A program made the position numbers and the translations under genes. A stretch of 33,276 bases of DNA, taken from Acidobacteriota bacterium. Its GTDB lineage: Bacteria > Actinomycetota > Acidimicrobiia > Acidimicrobiales > RAAP-2. The notes under the pieces were generated by a model. That model was not told where the DNA came from and searched no databases. It saw only the letters and a list, made by a program, of their open reading frames with translations. The stretch covers positions 1 to 33,276 of the forward strand of contig JAGWWX010000011.1 in assembly GCA_018970215.1 (NCBI GenBank), given 5' to 3'. This document shows positions 7,207 to 15,882 of the stretch, piece after piece (the first letter of the stretch is position 1; each line of letters starts with the position of its first letter).

Positions 7207-9449
7207 AGAGCGTCTTCTAACGCCGAGACACGTCGCCGTCGAACATCGGCGACATCAACTGAAAGTGCGGACCCCACCGTGACGCGCGAGCCTCCGGCCT
7301 GACCGAGAACGTGAAGAGGCACTCCCGCTCGCTCAGCACGCTCTCTCAGTGCGGCGATGTCTCGAGTGGCCAGTACAAATCTTCCGGGAGTTTCCGTGAT
7401 GAGATCTGCTCCCGTTAGAGGGAGATCACTAGAGATCCCAATCTCGGACGCCGCCGCCATCTCCAACAGCGCCTGTGCGAGACCACCGCCGGAAACGTCG
7501 TGCACCGCCACCACATCACTTGGCTCGCCCGCACAGTGGCGGGCGACTTCAGACGTCACAAATCGCGCGGTGGCCGCAAACGTCGGGCCATCGAATGCCG
7601 TAATTACACCGCCTCGCCAGCCGCGAGAGGTTGCCCAGCGACTCCCAGCGGCACTTGCCGTGGGTGTCGCACCCACGACAACCACGGTGTCACCGTCACG
7701 CCACGTCCAACCTGGAGGGGCTGCAACTAACCGATCAACGAGTCCGAGTAGTCCGATCGTGGGTGTGGGATCAATATCGCGCCCACCCGATTCGTTGTAG
7801 AGAGAGACATTGCCGCCTATGACGGGTAGGTCCAGCGCTCGACACGCATCGCTCATTCCGTCGATTGACTCTGATAGTTGCCACATCACCTCGGGGTGTT
7901 CGGGGTTGCCAAAGTTCAGACAGTTCACGACTGCGACAGGCGTGGCGCCCACGCATGCGAGATTCGCAACTCCCTCAGCCACGGTCCACGCCGTCCCGTG
8001 ACGTGGATCAAGAGCACACCATCGAGGATTGGAATCTGTCGAGAGTGCCACACCTCGCTGCGAAGCGGGGAGCCCCGGACCGGCGAGACGTAAGAGCGCG
8101 GCATCGCGCCCCGGGCCCACCACCGTGTTCAAAAAGAGCTGGCTGTCGTACTGGCGATACACCCATGCGGGGTCGATGAGTAGCTCCGCTACGTCATCAG
8201 AGATATTCGCCGGAACGCGCGACGTTGGATCATCGGCTCGTAGTGCGTCTAAGTCGGCTGGCCGCTGACGCGGACGGTCGTACAAGGGGGCGTCATCAGC
8301 CAGGGCCGAGGCGGGTACTTCGGCCAACACCTCACCATCGAATCCACGCCGAACACGCAACATGCCGACACGCTCACCTGAGGAAGTCACCGCCGGCTCA
8401 GTAACCCGACCCACCACGGTGGCGCGAACCTCCCACTTGTCGCAGAGAGCCTTGACCGCGTCCCACGAGGATGGTTCAATAATTGCCAGCATTCTTTCTT
8501 GTGACTCACTCGTCATGATTTCGTAGGGCTGCATGTTGGGTTCACGCTGAGGCACGGCCGTGACATCAACATCCATGCCCACGCCACCTCGAGCCGCGGT
8601 TTCACTCGTCGCACACACGAGTCCCGCTCCACCAAGATCTTGGATCCCCACTACGTATCCGTGATCAAGAAGAGCGAGGCATGCTTCAATGAGCCGTTTT
8701 TCCTCGTAGGGATCGCCGACTTGCACACTTGGACGCTTCGCATCGTCTAGCGACGCCGCACCGTCATCACCTGCGAAACCAGCCGAAGCGAGAACGGAGA
8801 CACCGCCAATGCCGTCGCGTCCCGTGGTTGAACCCAGCAGCACGGCCAAATTTCCCACGCCCGACGCGCGACCCAACACCAGGCGATCAACCGGGAGAGC
8901 ACCAGCACATAGAACGTTCACTAAGGGATTTGTGGCGTAGCACTCATCAAAAGTGAGCTCACCACCGATGGTCGGGACACCGACTGAGTTACCGTAACCA
9001 GAAATACCTGCCACGACTCCTTCAACGAGCCACCGCGAGCGGGCGTCGCTGAGTGGGCCGAAGAATAGAGGATCCATGACGGCGAGGGGTCGGGCGCCCA
9101 TCGTGAAGACGTCACGCAATATCCCTCCCACGCCCGTGGCGGCTCCCTGATACGGCTCGATGGCGGACGGGTGATTGTGACTTTCAATACGAATCGCTAC
9201 AGCAATCCCGTCGCCCGCGTCGATCACACCTGCGTTCTCGCCTGGACCGACAAGAACGCGTTCGCCTTCGGTGGGTAGGCGACGCAAGTGAATTCGTGAC
9301 GACTTATAGGAACAGTGTTCGCTCCACATCACTCCAAAGAGGGCGAGCTCGAGGGGATTTGGTTCGCGGTGAAGGACCTCTCGGATGTCATCGAGTTCAG
9401 AGTCGGTAAGACCTAAAGCTCGATGAAGTGGACCGCTGTCATTTGCCAC
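7191..9449 (-). CDS. purL: Phosphoribosylformylglycinamidine synthase subunit PurL (small type)
   Basis: 752 residues, the small PurL that needs PurS and PurQ. It uses ATP and ammonia to convert FGAR to FGAM. Seen: MWSEHCSYKSS near the N terminus, VGPGENAGV, IRIESHNHPSAIEPYQGAATGVGGI, IGGELTFDECY, QDLGGAGL and two tandem PurM-like halves (second with VIGGNVSLYNE and VHDVSGGGL). Start is GTG 9447-9449; TAGTTT 6 nt upstream and no Shine-Dalgarno sequence suggest a leaderless message. Although purQ and purS are nearby on the same strand, an opposite-strand gene (9755-10183) separates them, so purL has its own promoter. The 3' end overlaps the PHP gene by 16 nt. Confidence 0.96.
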   Translation of the reverse strand: MANDSGPLHRALGLTDSELDDIREVLHREPNPLELALFGVMWSEHCSYKSSRIHLRRLPTEGERVLVGPGENAGVIDAGDGIAVAIRIESHNHPSAIEPYQGAATGVGGILRDVFTMGARPLAVMDPLFFGPLSDARSRWLVEGVVAGISGYGNSVGVPTIGGELTFDECYATNPLVNVLCAGALPVDRLVLGRASGVGNLAVLLGSTTGRDGIGGVSVLASAGFAGDDGAASLDDAKRPSVQVGDPYEEKRLIEACLALLDHGYVVGIQDLGGAGLVCATSETAARGGVGMDVDVTAVPQREPNMQPYEIMTSESQERMLAIIEPSSWDAVKALCDKWEVRATVVGRVTEPAVTSSGERVGMLRVRRGFDGEVLAEVPASALADDAPLYDRPRQRPADLDALRADDPTSRVPANISDDVAELLIDPAWVYRQYDSQLFLNTVVGPGRDAALLRLAGPGLPASQRGVALSTDSNPRWCALDPRHGTAWTVAEGVANLACVGATPVAVVNCLNFGNPEHPEVMWQLSESIDGMSDACRALDLPVIGGNVSLYNESGGRDIDPTPTIGLLGLVDRLVAAPPGWTWRDGDTVVVVGATPTASAAGSRWATSRGWRGGVITAFDGPTFAATARFVTSEVARHCAGEPSDVVAVHDVSGGGLAQALLEMAAASEIGISSDLPLTGADLITETPGRFVLATRDIAALRERAERAGVPLHVLGQAGGSRVTVGSALSVDVADVRRRRVSALEDALHAVK

Positions 9450-9455
9450 AGGTTC

Positions 9456-9461
9456 AAACTA
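9456..9461 (-). promoter_or_regulatory. Putative -10 element of purL (TAGTTT)
   Basis: Minus-strand TAGTTT is separated by exactly 6 nt from the GTG start of purL, which would place the transcript start at or next to the first base of GTG. No ribosome-binding site is seen. Confidence 0.45.
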
Positions 9462-9692
9462 CCCTCAGAGCCCATCAGCACGACTCGCTTCACACCTTCG
9501 CCGCTGAGCGTCCGATGAGTTCTCAAATTTTGTGGCATAGGATGTGGATTCCTGCTGCACTTGACGACACCGCGATCTGAAGAGTCGAGACGAGCGCAAT
9601 AAATGAACCGTAATAATCCGACGGGGGTGTTAATCCCTGCAGAAAGTACCTAAACCGTCGTCCTAGTCGTCAATAAATCTTTGTGAGATGAA

Positions 9693-9721
9693 TTCAAAAT
9701 TCTGTCTCATTCGCCTATTAT
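9693..9721 (+). promoter_or_regulatory. Putative promoter of the small basic gene
   Basis: TTCAAA (9693-9698) and TATTAT (9716-9721) are spaced by 17 nt and lie 33 nt upstream of the chosen ATG, leaving room for a leader with the ribosome-binding site AAAGGA. The -35 match is only partial. Confidence 0.35.
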
Positions 9722-9754
9722 GAGAAGTCCACCGACAGTTGTTAAAGGATGATG

Positions 9755-10183
9755 ATGGCAACGAGTGTAAAGAAAAGTGTCAAAAAGCGACCAATGTCCG
9801 ATGATCACAAGGCCAAGTTGGCTCAAGGGCGCACTGAATCTCGGGCCGTATCTCGTTATCTTGAAGCGGTCGTAGCCGGCAAAGGCAAAAGGGGCCGAAA
9901 GCGTACCCCGCAATCAATTGCCGCCCAAATTCACCGCATAGACCAAGACTTGACAGACGCAGCGCCACTGCGACGCCTTGAACTCATCCAGAAGCGAACC
10001 GACCTACAAGCTGAAAAAGAGCGTCTCTCCGCGCGAGTGGATATCGCCGCTCTCGAAAAAGGTTTTGTGAAGGTTGCGAAGTCGTACGCCACGCGCAATG
10101 GGATCACATATGGATCATTTCGAGCTTTAGGAGTTCCTGCAGACGTCCTAAAGAAGGCGGGGATACCTCGAACTCGGGGTTAA
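9755..10183 (+). CDS. Small basic conserved-looking protein of unknown function
   Basis: 142 residues from the third of three consecutive ATG codons (9749, 9752, 9755). That start is preferred because AAAGGA (9744-9749) stands 5 nt before it. The N terminus is Lys-rich, an AT-hook-like stretch KGKRGRKR lies at residues 43-50, a charged helical and probably coiled-coil region covers about 52-95, and the C terminus (about 100-140) has the pattern of a small helix-turn-helix or Lsr2-tail-like fold. I do not recognise a named family. A DNA- or RNA-binding role is only an inference from charge. The stop codon overlaps that of purQ (convergent, 4 nt), and the gene splits purQ from purL. Confidence 0.75.
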   Translation: MATSVKKSVKKRPMSDDHKAKLAQGRTESRAVSRYLEAVVAGKGKRGRKRTPQSIAAQIHRIDQDLTDAAPLRRLELIQKRTDLQAEKERLSARVDIAALEKGFVKVAKSYATRNGITYGSFRALGVPADVLKKAGIPRTRG

Positions 10184-10851
10184 TGTCGAGCAAACGTGCC
10201 GGCAACAAATCCCGATAACAGAATTTTTCCGTCGGCGCTACCCAAAAGCTCCGACATCGAACGTTCGGGGTGCGGCATCAAACCCACGACGTTCTTGTTC
10301 TCATTACACACTCCCGCAATATCGTCGCGTGAACCATTGGGGTTTTCCACGTAGCGAAGGACAATCTGATCCTTCTCCACCATTGATTGGTATGTCAGGT
10401 CGTCGCAGGTATACGACCCCGAAAAGTGATTGATAGGGATTGATAACTCTTGACCAACGAATGACTGGTGCGTTAAGACGGAATCTGTCGTGACCACACG
10501 AACGCGAGACGGCTGACAGAGAAAAGTTAAGCCACGATTCTTCTGAAGAGCACCCGGCAGGAGCCCAGCCTCGGTAAGAACTTGAAACCCATTACAGATG
10601 CCGAGGACTGGACCACCACTGTCGGCAAAATCGCGCACGGCTTCCATGACCGGTGAAAAACGGGCGAGAGCGCCAGGTCGTAAGTAGTCGCCGTGGGCGA
10701 ATCCCCCGGGCAAAATAATTGCGTCAAAGCCAGAGACATCTGTTGCCGTGTGCCACACCATCTCCGAGTGCGCTCCAACCGCATCCACTGCCGCGGCGGC
10801 GTCGTACTCACAGTTCGAGCCAGGGAAAACAACGACGCCTACACGCGTCAC
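10180..10851 (-). CDS. purQ: Phosphoribosylformylglycinamidine synthase subunit PurQ (glutaminase)
   Basis: 223 residues, a class I glutamine amidotransferase that frees ammonia for PurL. The N terminus VGVVVFPGSNCEYDA, the LPGGFAHGDYLRPGA segment, nucleophile Cys86 in VLGICNGFQVL and the C-terminal MPHPERS (catalytic His and Glu) are all present. Start GTG 10849-10851 overlaps the purS TGA (10848-10850), so PurS and PurQ are translationally coupled, as suits subunits of one complex. It converges on the small basic gene, with 4 nt shared. Confidence 0.96.
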   Translation of the reverse strand: MTRVGVVVFPGSNCEYDAAAAVDAVGAHSEMVWHTATDVSGFDAIILPGGFAHGDYLRPGALARFSPVMEAVRDFADSGGPVLGICNGFQVLTEAGLLPGALQKNRGLTFLCQPSRVRVVTTDSVLTHQSFVGQELSIPINHFSGSYTCDDLTYQSMVEKDQIVLRYVENPNGSRDDIAGVCNENKNVVGLMPHPERSMSELLGSADGKILLSGFVAGTFARH

Positions 10852-11102
10852 GCGGCAACCTCAACGCGAACAATCGATTGTTCGATCACGGGATTAGACA
10901 GCAGGCGATCAGCGATGGATTGACCCACAGCGTGTGCCTCTTCCGCTGTTTGCGCAGAAACCTCAAACCGAAAGGCTTTTCCCGAACGCACTCCGTTGAC
11001 ACCGGTGAAACCGAGGGCCGGCAAAGCCCGTTCGATAGTCGCACCTTCGGGGTCGGCAATTCCAGGACGAAGTGAAACTTCAACGAAGATGGAAAACGTC
11101 AC
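10848..11102 (-). CDS. purS: Phosphoribosylformylglycinamidine synthase subunit PurS
   Basis: 84 residues, the expected size. PurS is the small dimeric subunit that bridges PurL and PurQ. MTFSIFVEVSLRPGIADPEGATIERAL and the later VRSGKAFRFEV match the family. Start is GTG 11100-11102. TACGCT lies 6 nt upstream inside the 21-nt gap after purC, with no Shine-Dalgarno sequence, so purS-purQ may also be transcribed from their own promoter as well as by read-through from purC. Confidence 0.93.
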   Translation of the reverse strand: MTFSIFVEVSLRPGIADPEGATIERALPALGFTGVNGVRSGKAFRFEVSAQTAEEAHAVGQSIADRLLSNPVIEQSIVRVEVAA

Positions 11103-11108
11103 GATGTG

Positions 11109-11114
11109 AGCGTA
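11109..11114 (-). promoter_or_regulatory. Putative internal -10 element before purS (TACGCT)
   Basis: Minus-strand TACGCT followed by 6 nt and the purS GTG. It sits between the purC stop (11124-11126) and purS. The identical hexamer precedes gpmA with the same 6-nt spacing. Confidence 0.45.
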
Positions 11115-11123
11115 CCGGTTAGT

Positions 11124-12011
11124 TCACTCGTTGCCGTACCACGCATCAAGCGAAAGCCCCGTTACTCGTTCATAGGCCGCGACGTATCTTTCCGATGTTG
11201 TTTGCACAATCTCACCGGGCACTGGCGGAGGTGGCGGAGTTCGGTCCCACGTCTGGGATGCGAGCCAATCTCGAAAAGGTTGTTTGTCGAAGGACGGAGG
11301 GGTGACTCCGGGGGTGACTCCATCACGGGGCCATATTCGGGAACTGTCGGGAGTAAGTACTTCGTCACACACCACTAACTGACCATCGATGACCCCCACT
11401 TCAAACTTGGTATCAGCTAAGACCAAACCAACCGCACTCATGGCGGAGGCGGCGCGCTGGAACAGGGCGCCGCAGAAGGCCTCGATGTGATCCACAGTTT
11501 CACTTCCGACTATCGCCACTGCGGCATCGCGGCTGATGTTGACGTCGTGACCTGTCGTGGCCTTCGTTGATGGGGTAAACCACGGTTCAGGAAAGGGATC
11601 CGTGAGTGACATGCCTACCGGGGCTTTCATGCCATGAACCGTTCCCGATACTTGGTACTCATCAAACGCCTGACCGGCGAGACGTGCTCGCACTATGCAC
11701 TCGAGCGGCAGCATCTCCGCTCGGCGAACCAACATCGTGCGACCGTGCCACTCTGAGCACTCCAAGAATCCCGCCACGTAGGTATCGATAACCCGTGGAT
11801 CACAGCTAATGAGAGCTCGAGGAACGTCGGGCATCGATGTCAGCCAGTAGTCCGTCAGCGCGGTCAGTACACGGCCCTTGTGAGGAATCGTCTCATGCAT
11901 CACCACATCAAATGCGCTGAGGCGGTCTGAAGCGACCATCAACATATGGTGTTCATCCACCTCATAGAGATCGCGAACTTTGCCACTGTACAGATGGCGC
12001 AAGCCGTTCAT
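11124..12011 (-). CDS. purC: SAICAR synthase (phosphoribosylaminoimidazole-succinocarboxamide synthase)
   Basis: 295 residues from ATG 12009-12011. It joins aspartate to CAIR with ATP. LYSGKVRDLYEVD (ATP loop), ASDRLSAFDVVMHETIPHKGRVLT, VRARLAGQAFDEY and VGLVLADTKFEVG are characteristic. An earlier in-frame GTG at 12027-12029 exists, but the ATG overlaps the purB stop (TGA 12008-12010) in an ATGA arrangement like its neighbours and begins just before the conserved start of the family. Slightly long at the C terminus, as in other SAICAR synthases of this type. Confidence 0.95.
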   Translation of the reverse strand: MNGLRHLYSGKVRDLYEVDEHHMLMVASDRLSAFDVVMHETIPHKGRVLTALTDYWLTSMPDVPRALISCDPRVIDTYVAGFLECSEWHGRTMLVRRAEMLPLECIVRARLAGQAFDEYQVSGTVHGMKAPVGMSLTDPFPEPWFTPSTKATTGHDVNISRDAAVAIVGSETVDHIEAFCGALFQRAASAMSAVGLVLADTKFEVGVIDGQLVVCDEVLTPDSSRIWPRDGVTPGVTPPSFDKQPFRDWLASQTWDRTPPPPPVPGEIVQTTSERYVAAYERVTGLSLDAWYGNE

Positions 12012-13324
12012 GTCGACGGTGCATCCCACGTCAACGCGTCAAGGAAACGATGCTGATGGGCGAGCATGCGATTGAGATCAAAAACGTGATCCATCTCATG
12101 CGCGGACAATGTGACGTGAGCATCGTTTTCGATCACTTGGCGGAAGGACGTGCGTGTTGCCATGGCCGTCTGAGCGGCACTCTGAACTATGCGGTACGCG
12201 TCGTCACGCGACATTCCCGAATCCACGAGCGCCAAGAGTACGGACTGCGAATACAGGAGTCCAAGGGAGTGAACTTCAAGATTTTCGCGTGCGCGATCAG
12301 GGTGTAGAACGAGTTGTGAAACCAGTCGGGTGGTGGTTCGCAGCATGTAAGCGGTCAGGGCGAACGCATCGGGGAGAATCACTCGCTCTACCGAGGAGTG
12401 GGAGATGTCACGCTCGTGCCAGAGAGCGACGTCTTCTAATCCCGAGGCAAGGTACCCCCGCAAAACCCGAGCGAGTCCGCACATTCGTTCCGATAGCACC
12501 GGGTTTCTCTTATGCGGCATCGCCGACGAACCCTTTTGACCAACGCTAAAGAACTCTTCGGCTTCGCCAACTTCGGTGCGTGCTAGGTGCCGAATTTCAA
12601 GAGCTATCTGCTCGATAGTGGTTCCCACGGCGGCGAGGGTGTAGAGCACTTCAGCGTGTCGATCACGGGCGATGACTTGTGTCGCAGGAACGGGTCGAAG
12701 CCCCAACTTCGCACAGACATACTCCTCAACTGATGGGGAGATGTTCGAGTAGGTTCCCACGGCGCCCGAGAGTTTGCCGACGGCAATTTCGTGACGGGCG
12801 CGCTGCGCGCGCTCCACATCGCGTTGCGCCTGCAAAGCAAAGAGCGCAAACTTTGCTCCATACGTCGTAGGTTCAGCGTGCATGCCATGAGTGCGACCGG
12901 CGAGCGGAATATCAATAGTCTCCTTTGCTCGCATGGTGAGTGCATCGCGCAAGGCGACGATGTCGCGGATGATGACGTCCATCGCATCGGACAAGACTTT
13001 GCACAGAGCCGTGTCAACAACATCCGACGACGTCAAGCCGTAGTGAATCCAAGCACCTTCCGGCATACCAATGCGGCTCTGCACCGTGTCGACAAACGCA
13101 GCCGTGTCGTGATGTGTCACTGCTTCCCTCTCAGCCACATCAGCCACAAATGCTCCATCAACAACGGGCCGTCGGCTCCTCAGAGCAGCGGCATCCGAGG
13201 CAGGAATGACGCCTTCCGCCACCAACGCTTCGGCGGCGAGGAGCTCTACTTCCAGCATGGTGTCAAATCGGTGCTCATCAGAAAAGAGTTCAGAAATATC
13301 ACCTGGTGAGTAGCGAGGAATCAC
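12008..13324 (-). CDS. purB: Adenylosuccinate lyase
   Basis: 438 residues. It splits SAICAR to AICAR and adenylosuccinate to AMP, releasing fumarate. The fumarase/aspartase superfamily signature SSAMPHKRNPVLSERM is present, with GRTHGMHAEPTTYG and HYGLTSSDVVDTAL upstream. Two starts compete: TTG 13328-13330 overlapping the purD stop, and GTG 13322-13324. The GTG is chosen because GAGAAGGG (minus strand, 13331-13338) is 6 nt before it but directly abuts the TTG, and because the product then begins MIPRYSP, the usual N terminus of the family. It follows purD by 2 nt. Confidence 0.95.
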   Translation of the reverse strand: MIPRYSPGDISELFSDEHRFDTMLEVELLAAEALVAEGVIPASDAAALRSRRPVVDGAFVADVAEREAVTHHDTAAFVDTVQSRIGMPEGAWIHYGLTSSDVVDTALCKVLSDAMDVIIRDIVALRDALTMRAKETIDIPLAGRTHGMHAEPTTYGAKFALFALQAQRDVERAQRARHEIAVGKLSGAVGTYSNISPSVEEYVCAKLGLRPVPATQVIARDRHAEVLYTLAAVGTTIEQIALEIRHLARTEVGEAEEFFSVGQKGSSAMPHKRNPVLSERMCGLARVLRGYLASGLEDVALWHERDISHSSVERVILPDAFALTAYMLRTTTRLVSQLVLHPDRARENLEVHSLGLLYSQSVLLALVDSGMSRDDAYRIVQSAAQTAMATRTSFRQVIENDAHVTLSAHEMDHVFDLNRMLAHQHRFLDALTWDAPST

Positions 13325-13326
13325 GG

Positions 13327-14568
13327 TCAACCCTTCTCGGCAATGTCAGTACGCATCACCATTCCAGCAAACGAAATCTGTTGCGCGGCGTCATAGGCCA
13401 TCCGGCGCGCCACGGAGCGCTTCTCCGCTACCGCCGTGATAGCCAGTACTCGGCCACCGGCCGTTTCAAACTCCCCCGTGGGACGTTGACGGGTCCCAGC
13501 GTGAAAGATGATGACGCCATCGCGGGGATCCTTCAGTTGTCCGTCGGGGGCAAGGCCCTCAATGACGTCTCCCGTGCGAGGTGAGGAGGGGTAGCCGTCC
13601 GCCGCGAGCACGATGGTCACACACGCCGAGTGCTCGGTCGTTACCTGATCGGGCACGGTGCCACGGGCCGTGGCGTGGAGCGCCGCAAAGAGACCGTGGC
13701 CCATCAACGGCACGATGACTTCTGTCTCGGGATCGCCGAAGCGAACGTTGTATTCAAGAAGTTTGGGTCCCTGCGAAGTCACCATCAAACCGGCATACAG
13801 CACCCCGCGGTAGTTGATAGCGCGGCGACGCAACTCGCGCATCGTTGGTTCAATAATGGAAGTCATCGTCGCATCTATCAGCGAGTCAGCCACATTCAGT
13901 GGTGCAAACGCGCCCATCCCCCCGGTATTCGGTCCGCTATCACCGTTCCCCACACGTTTGAAGTCCCGAGCGGGGACGAGCGGCACCGCCCGCTGACCGT
14001 CGACGAGCACCAGCAGCGAACACTCCTCGCCGATCAAACCTTCTTCGATGACCACGGTGGTACCGGCGGGTCCAAAGGCCGCACCCGATAGTTTTTCTCG
14101 AATGTCGTTTTCAGCCTCCGTGAGTGAGTGAGTGACAAGAACACCCTTGCCCGCTGCAAGACCGTCCGTTTTTATGACATACGGTGGCGACATCGACCGT
14201 ACGTAACGAAGAGCGTCGTCGAGATCGTCAAACGCTCCATAGGCGGCGGTCGCCACATTGGCGTCCGCCAGGAACTTCTTCATGTACGCCTTCGATCCTT
14301 CGAGTTGCGCACCGTCGGCACCGGGACCAAACACCACTTTCCCCTGCTGACGCAAAACATCGGCCAGGCCTGCAACGAGGGGGACTTCGGGGCCAATCAC
14401 GAAGAGATCAGCGGAAAGGTCCACCGGTGAGGTCGTGACACAGCGGAACCCGTGCGCTGCCATTCCGGCATTACCCGGGGACACCGTGACCTCAATTCCG
14501 TCCTGACGCAGACCCCATGCCAACGCGTGTTCCCGAGCCCCCGACCCGACAACAACGGCAGTGGTCAC
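13327..14568 (-). CDS. purD: Phosphoribosylamine-glycine ligase (GAR synthetase)
   Basis: 413 residues, an ATP-grasp ligase joining glycine to phosphoribosylamine, the second step of purine synthesis. [13 protein letters not shown] at the N terminus, [25 protein letters not shown] (ATP-grasp lysine), GGMGAFAPL and [16 protein letters not shown] are diagnostic. Start GTG 14566-14568 overlaps the purA stop TGA 14565-14567. No Shine-Dalgarno sequence is evident, consistent with coupled translation from purA. Confidence 0.96.
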   Translation of the reverse strand: MTTAVVVGSGAREHALAWGLRQDGIEVTVSPGNAGMAAHGFRCVTTSPVDLSADLFVIGPEVPLVAGLADVLRQQGKVVFGPGADGAQLEGSKAYMKKFLADANVATAAYGAFDDLDDALRYVRSMSPPYVIKTDGLAAGKGVLVTHSLTEAENDIREKLSGAAFGPAGTTVVIEEGLIGEECSLLVLVDGQRAVPLVPARDFKRVGNGDSGPNTGGMGAFAPLNVADSLIDATMTSIIEPTMRELRRRAINYRGVLYAGLMVTSQGPKLLEYNVRFGDPETEVIVPLMGHGLFAALHATARGTVPDQVTTEHSACVTIVLAADGYPSSPRTGDVIEGLAPDGQLKDPRDGVIIFHAGTRQRPTGEFETAGGRVLAITAVAEKRSVARRMAYDAAQQISFAGMVMRTDIAEKG

Positions 14569-15842
14569 GATGGGGTGACGAACTGTTCGCGGCCCGGTCC
14601 CACACCGACCACGGAGATAGCTACACCGGTCGTCGTAGCGAGAAAGTGAATGTAGTCCTGCGCATTCTTCGGCAGTTGATCAAAGGAAGTACAACTGGAA
14701 ATGTCTGTCTGCCAGCCAGGTAGTTCTTCGTAGACCGGCGTCACTTCGTGAAGTGTTGACTGGTGATATGGCGGGTAGTCGTACCGTACGCCGTTCGCTT
14801 CATACGCCACGCAGACCTTGATGCTGGGCAGGGTGTCAAGAACGTCAAGTTTGGTTATGGCAATATCCGTCAATGAATTGAGACGAGCGGCCTGTCGCAA
14901 CATCACGGCGTCAAACCAGCCCACTCGACGGCGGCGACCCGTGTTCGTCCCGTATTCATGGCCGCGATCGACGAGCAGTTCCGCCAGTTCTCCATCTAGT
15001 TCGGTGGGGAAGGGACCCGCGCCCACACGGGTGATGTACGCCTTTGCGATACCCACAATGCGCGAAAGATCGCGCGGCCCAAGTCCCGCACCGACACAGG
15101 CGCCGCCGGCCACGGGGTTCGACGATGTCACAAACGGATACGTCCCGTGGTCAAGATCGAGAAACGTCGCCTGGGCGCCCTCCAGCAAAATGCGTTCACC
15201 GCGCGACAAGGCGTCGTGCACAATGGTCACCGTGTCACCAATCATCGGTGCGATGCGAGGCGCCAATTCACCGAGATAGAGGTCGAGTATGTCATTCATT
15301 TTGAGCGGCAAACGGTTGTAGACCTTGGACAACACGGAGTTCTTCTCGCGCAACACCACATCGAGCTTCTCTCGAAATATCGCCGGGTCGAGCAGATCTT
15401 GCACCCGCAGGCCAATACGCGTGGCCTTATCGGCGTAGGCCGGGCCGATCCCACGCTTGGTCGTTCCGAGAGCATTCTTTCCGAGGAATCTTTCAATCAC
15501 TCGGTCGAGCTCTTGGTGGTACGGCATGATGAGGTGAGCATTGCCGGACACCACTAGTCGTGACGTGTCAACGCCTTTGCTCGCGAGCGTGTCAATTTCT
15601 TTCAAGAGAACTGCGGGATCCACCACGACACCGTTACCAATTACCGGAGTGAGGTGCGGGTACAGCACGCCGGACGGAACGAGCTGAAGAGCGAATGCCT
15701 CTCCATCCACCACGATGCGGTGACCGGCATTGTGCCCACCCTGATAGCGGACCACCATGTCCATTTCGGCGGCGAGTAGGTCGGTGAGTTTGCCCTTCCC
15801 TTCGTCGCCCCACTGGGTCCCCACCACGACGGTTGCTGGCAC
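14565..15842 (-). CDS. purA: Adenylosuccinate synthetase
   Basis: 425 residues. It condenses IMP with aspartate using GTP to give adenylosuccinate. [18 protein letters not shown] (P-loop-like, catalytic Asp13), [44 protein letters not shown] and the GTP-binding TKLDVLD are present. Start GTG 15840-15842 has AGAGAG about 5 nt upstream. It follows the GT39-like gene by 40 nt, and a small hairpin (15858-15873) lies in that gap. First purine gene of the purA-D-B-C-S-Q block. Confidence 0.96.
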   Translation of the reverse strand: MPATVVVGTQWGDEGKGKLTDLLAAEMDMVVRYQGGHNAGHRIVVDGEAFALQLVPSGVLYPHLTPVIGNGVVVDPAVLLKEIDTLASKGVDTSRLVVSGNAHLIMPYHQELDRVIERFLGKNALGTTKRGIGPAYADKATRIGLRVQDLLDPAIFREKLDVVLREKNSVLSKVYNRLPLKMNDILDLYLGELAPRIAPMIGDTVTIVHDALSRGERILLEGAQATFLDLDHGTYPFVTSSNPVAGGACVGAGLGPRDLSRIVGIAKAYITRVGAGPFPTELDGELAELLVDRGHEYGTNTGRRRRVGWFDAVMLRQAARLNSLTDIAITKLDVLDTLPSIKVCVAYEANGVRYDYPPYHQSTLHEVTPVYEELPGWQTDISSCTSFDQLPKNAQDYIHFLATTTGVAISVVGVGPGREQFVTPS

Positions 15843-15857
15843 GAGATCTCTCTTTCC

Positions 15858-15873
15858 GGAGTATCTCTACTCC
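15858..15873 (-). other. Small hairpin in the purA leader with GNRA-type loop
   Basis: On the minus strand GGAGTA-GAGA-TACTCC gives a perfect 6-bp stem with a GAGA tetraloop. It ends 15 nt before the purA GTG, next to the ribosome-binding region. It may affect purA translation or RNA stability; no T-run follows, so it is not a clear terminator. Confidence 0.35.
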
Positions 15874-15882
15874 CCTGTGAGT

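Larger units (their letters stand above)
9450..9754. other. Divergent intergenic region between purL and the small basic gene
   Basis: About 305 nt, the longest gap in the window. It carries the purL -10-like element at the left end and a TTCAAA-17-TATTAT promoter candidate at the right. A small inverted repeat GAATT-CAA-AATTC lies at 9690-9702. I see no coding frame of substance and no tRNA or riboswitch fold. Confidence 0.5.

Noticed and set aside
9450-9754. Riboswitch or tRNA in the longest gap
   Set aside because: No clover-leaf pattern, no CCA end and no purine-riboswitch-like paired core could be made out; the purL start looks leaderless, leaving no leader for a riboswitch.
12012-12029. 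Upstream GTG start for purC
   Set aside because: The ATG at 12011 gives the ATGA overlap seen throughout the operon and the usual family N terminus.
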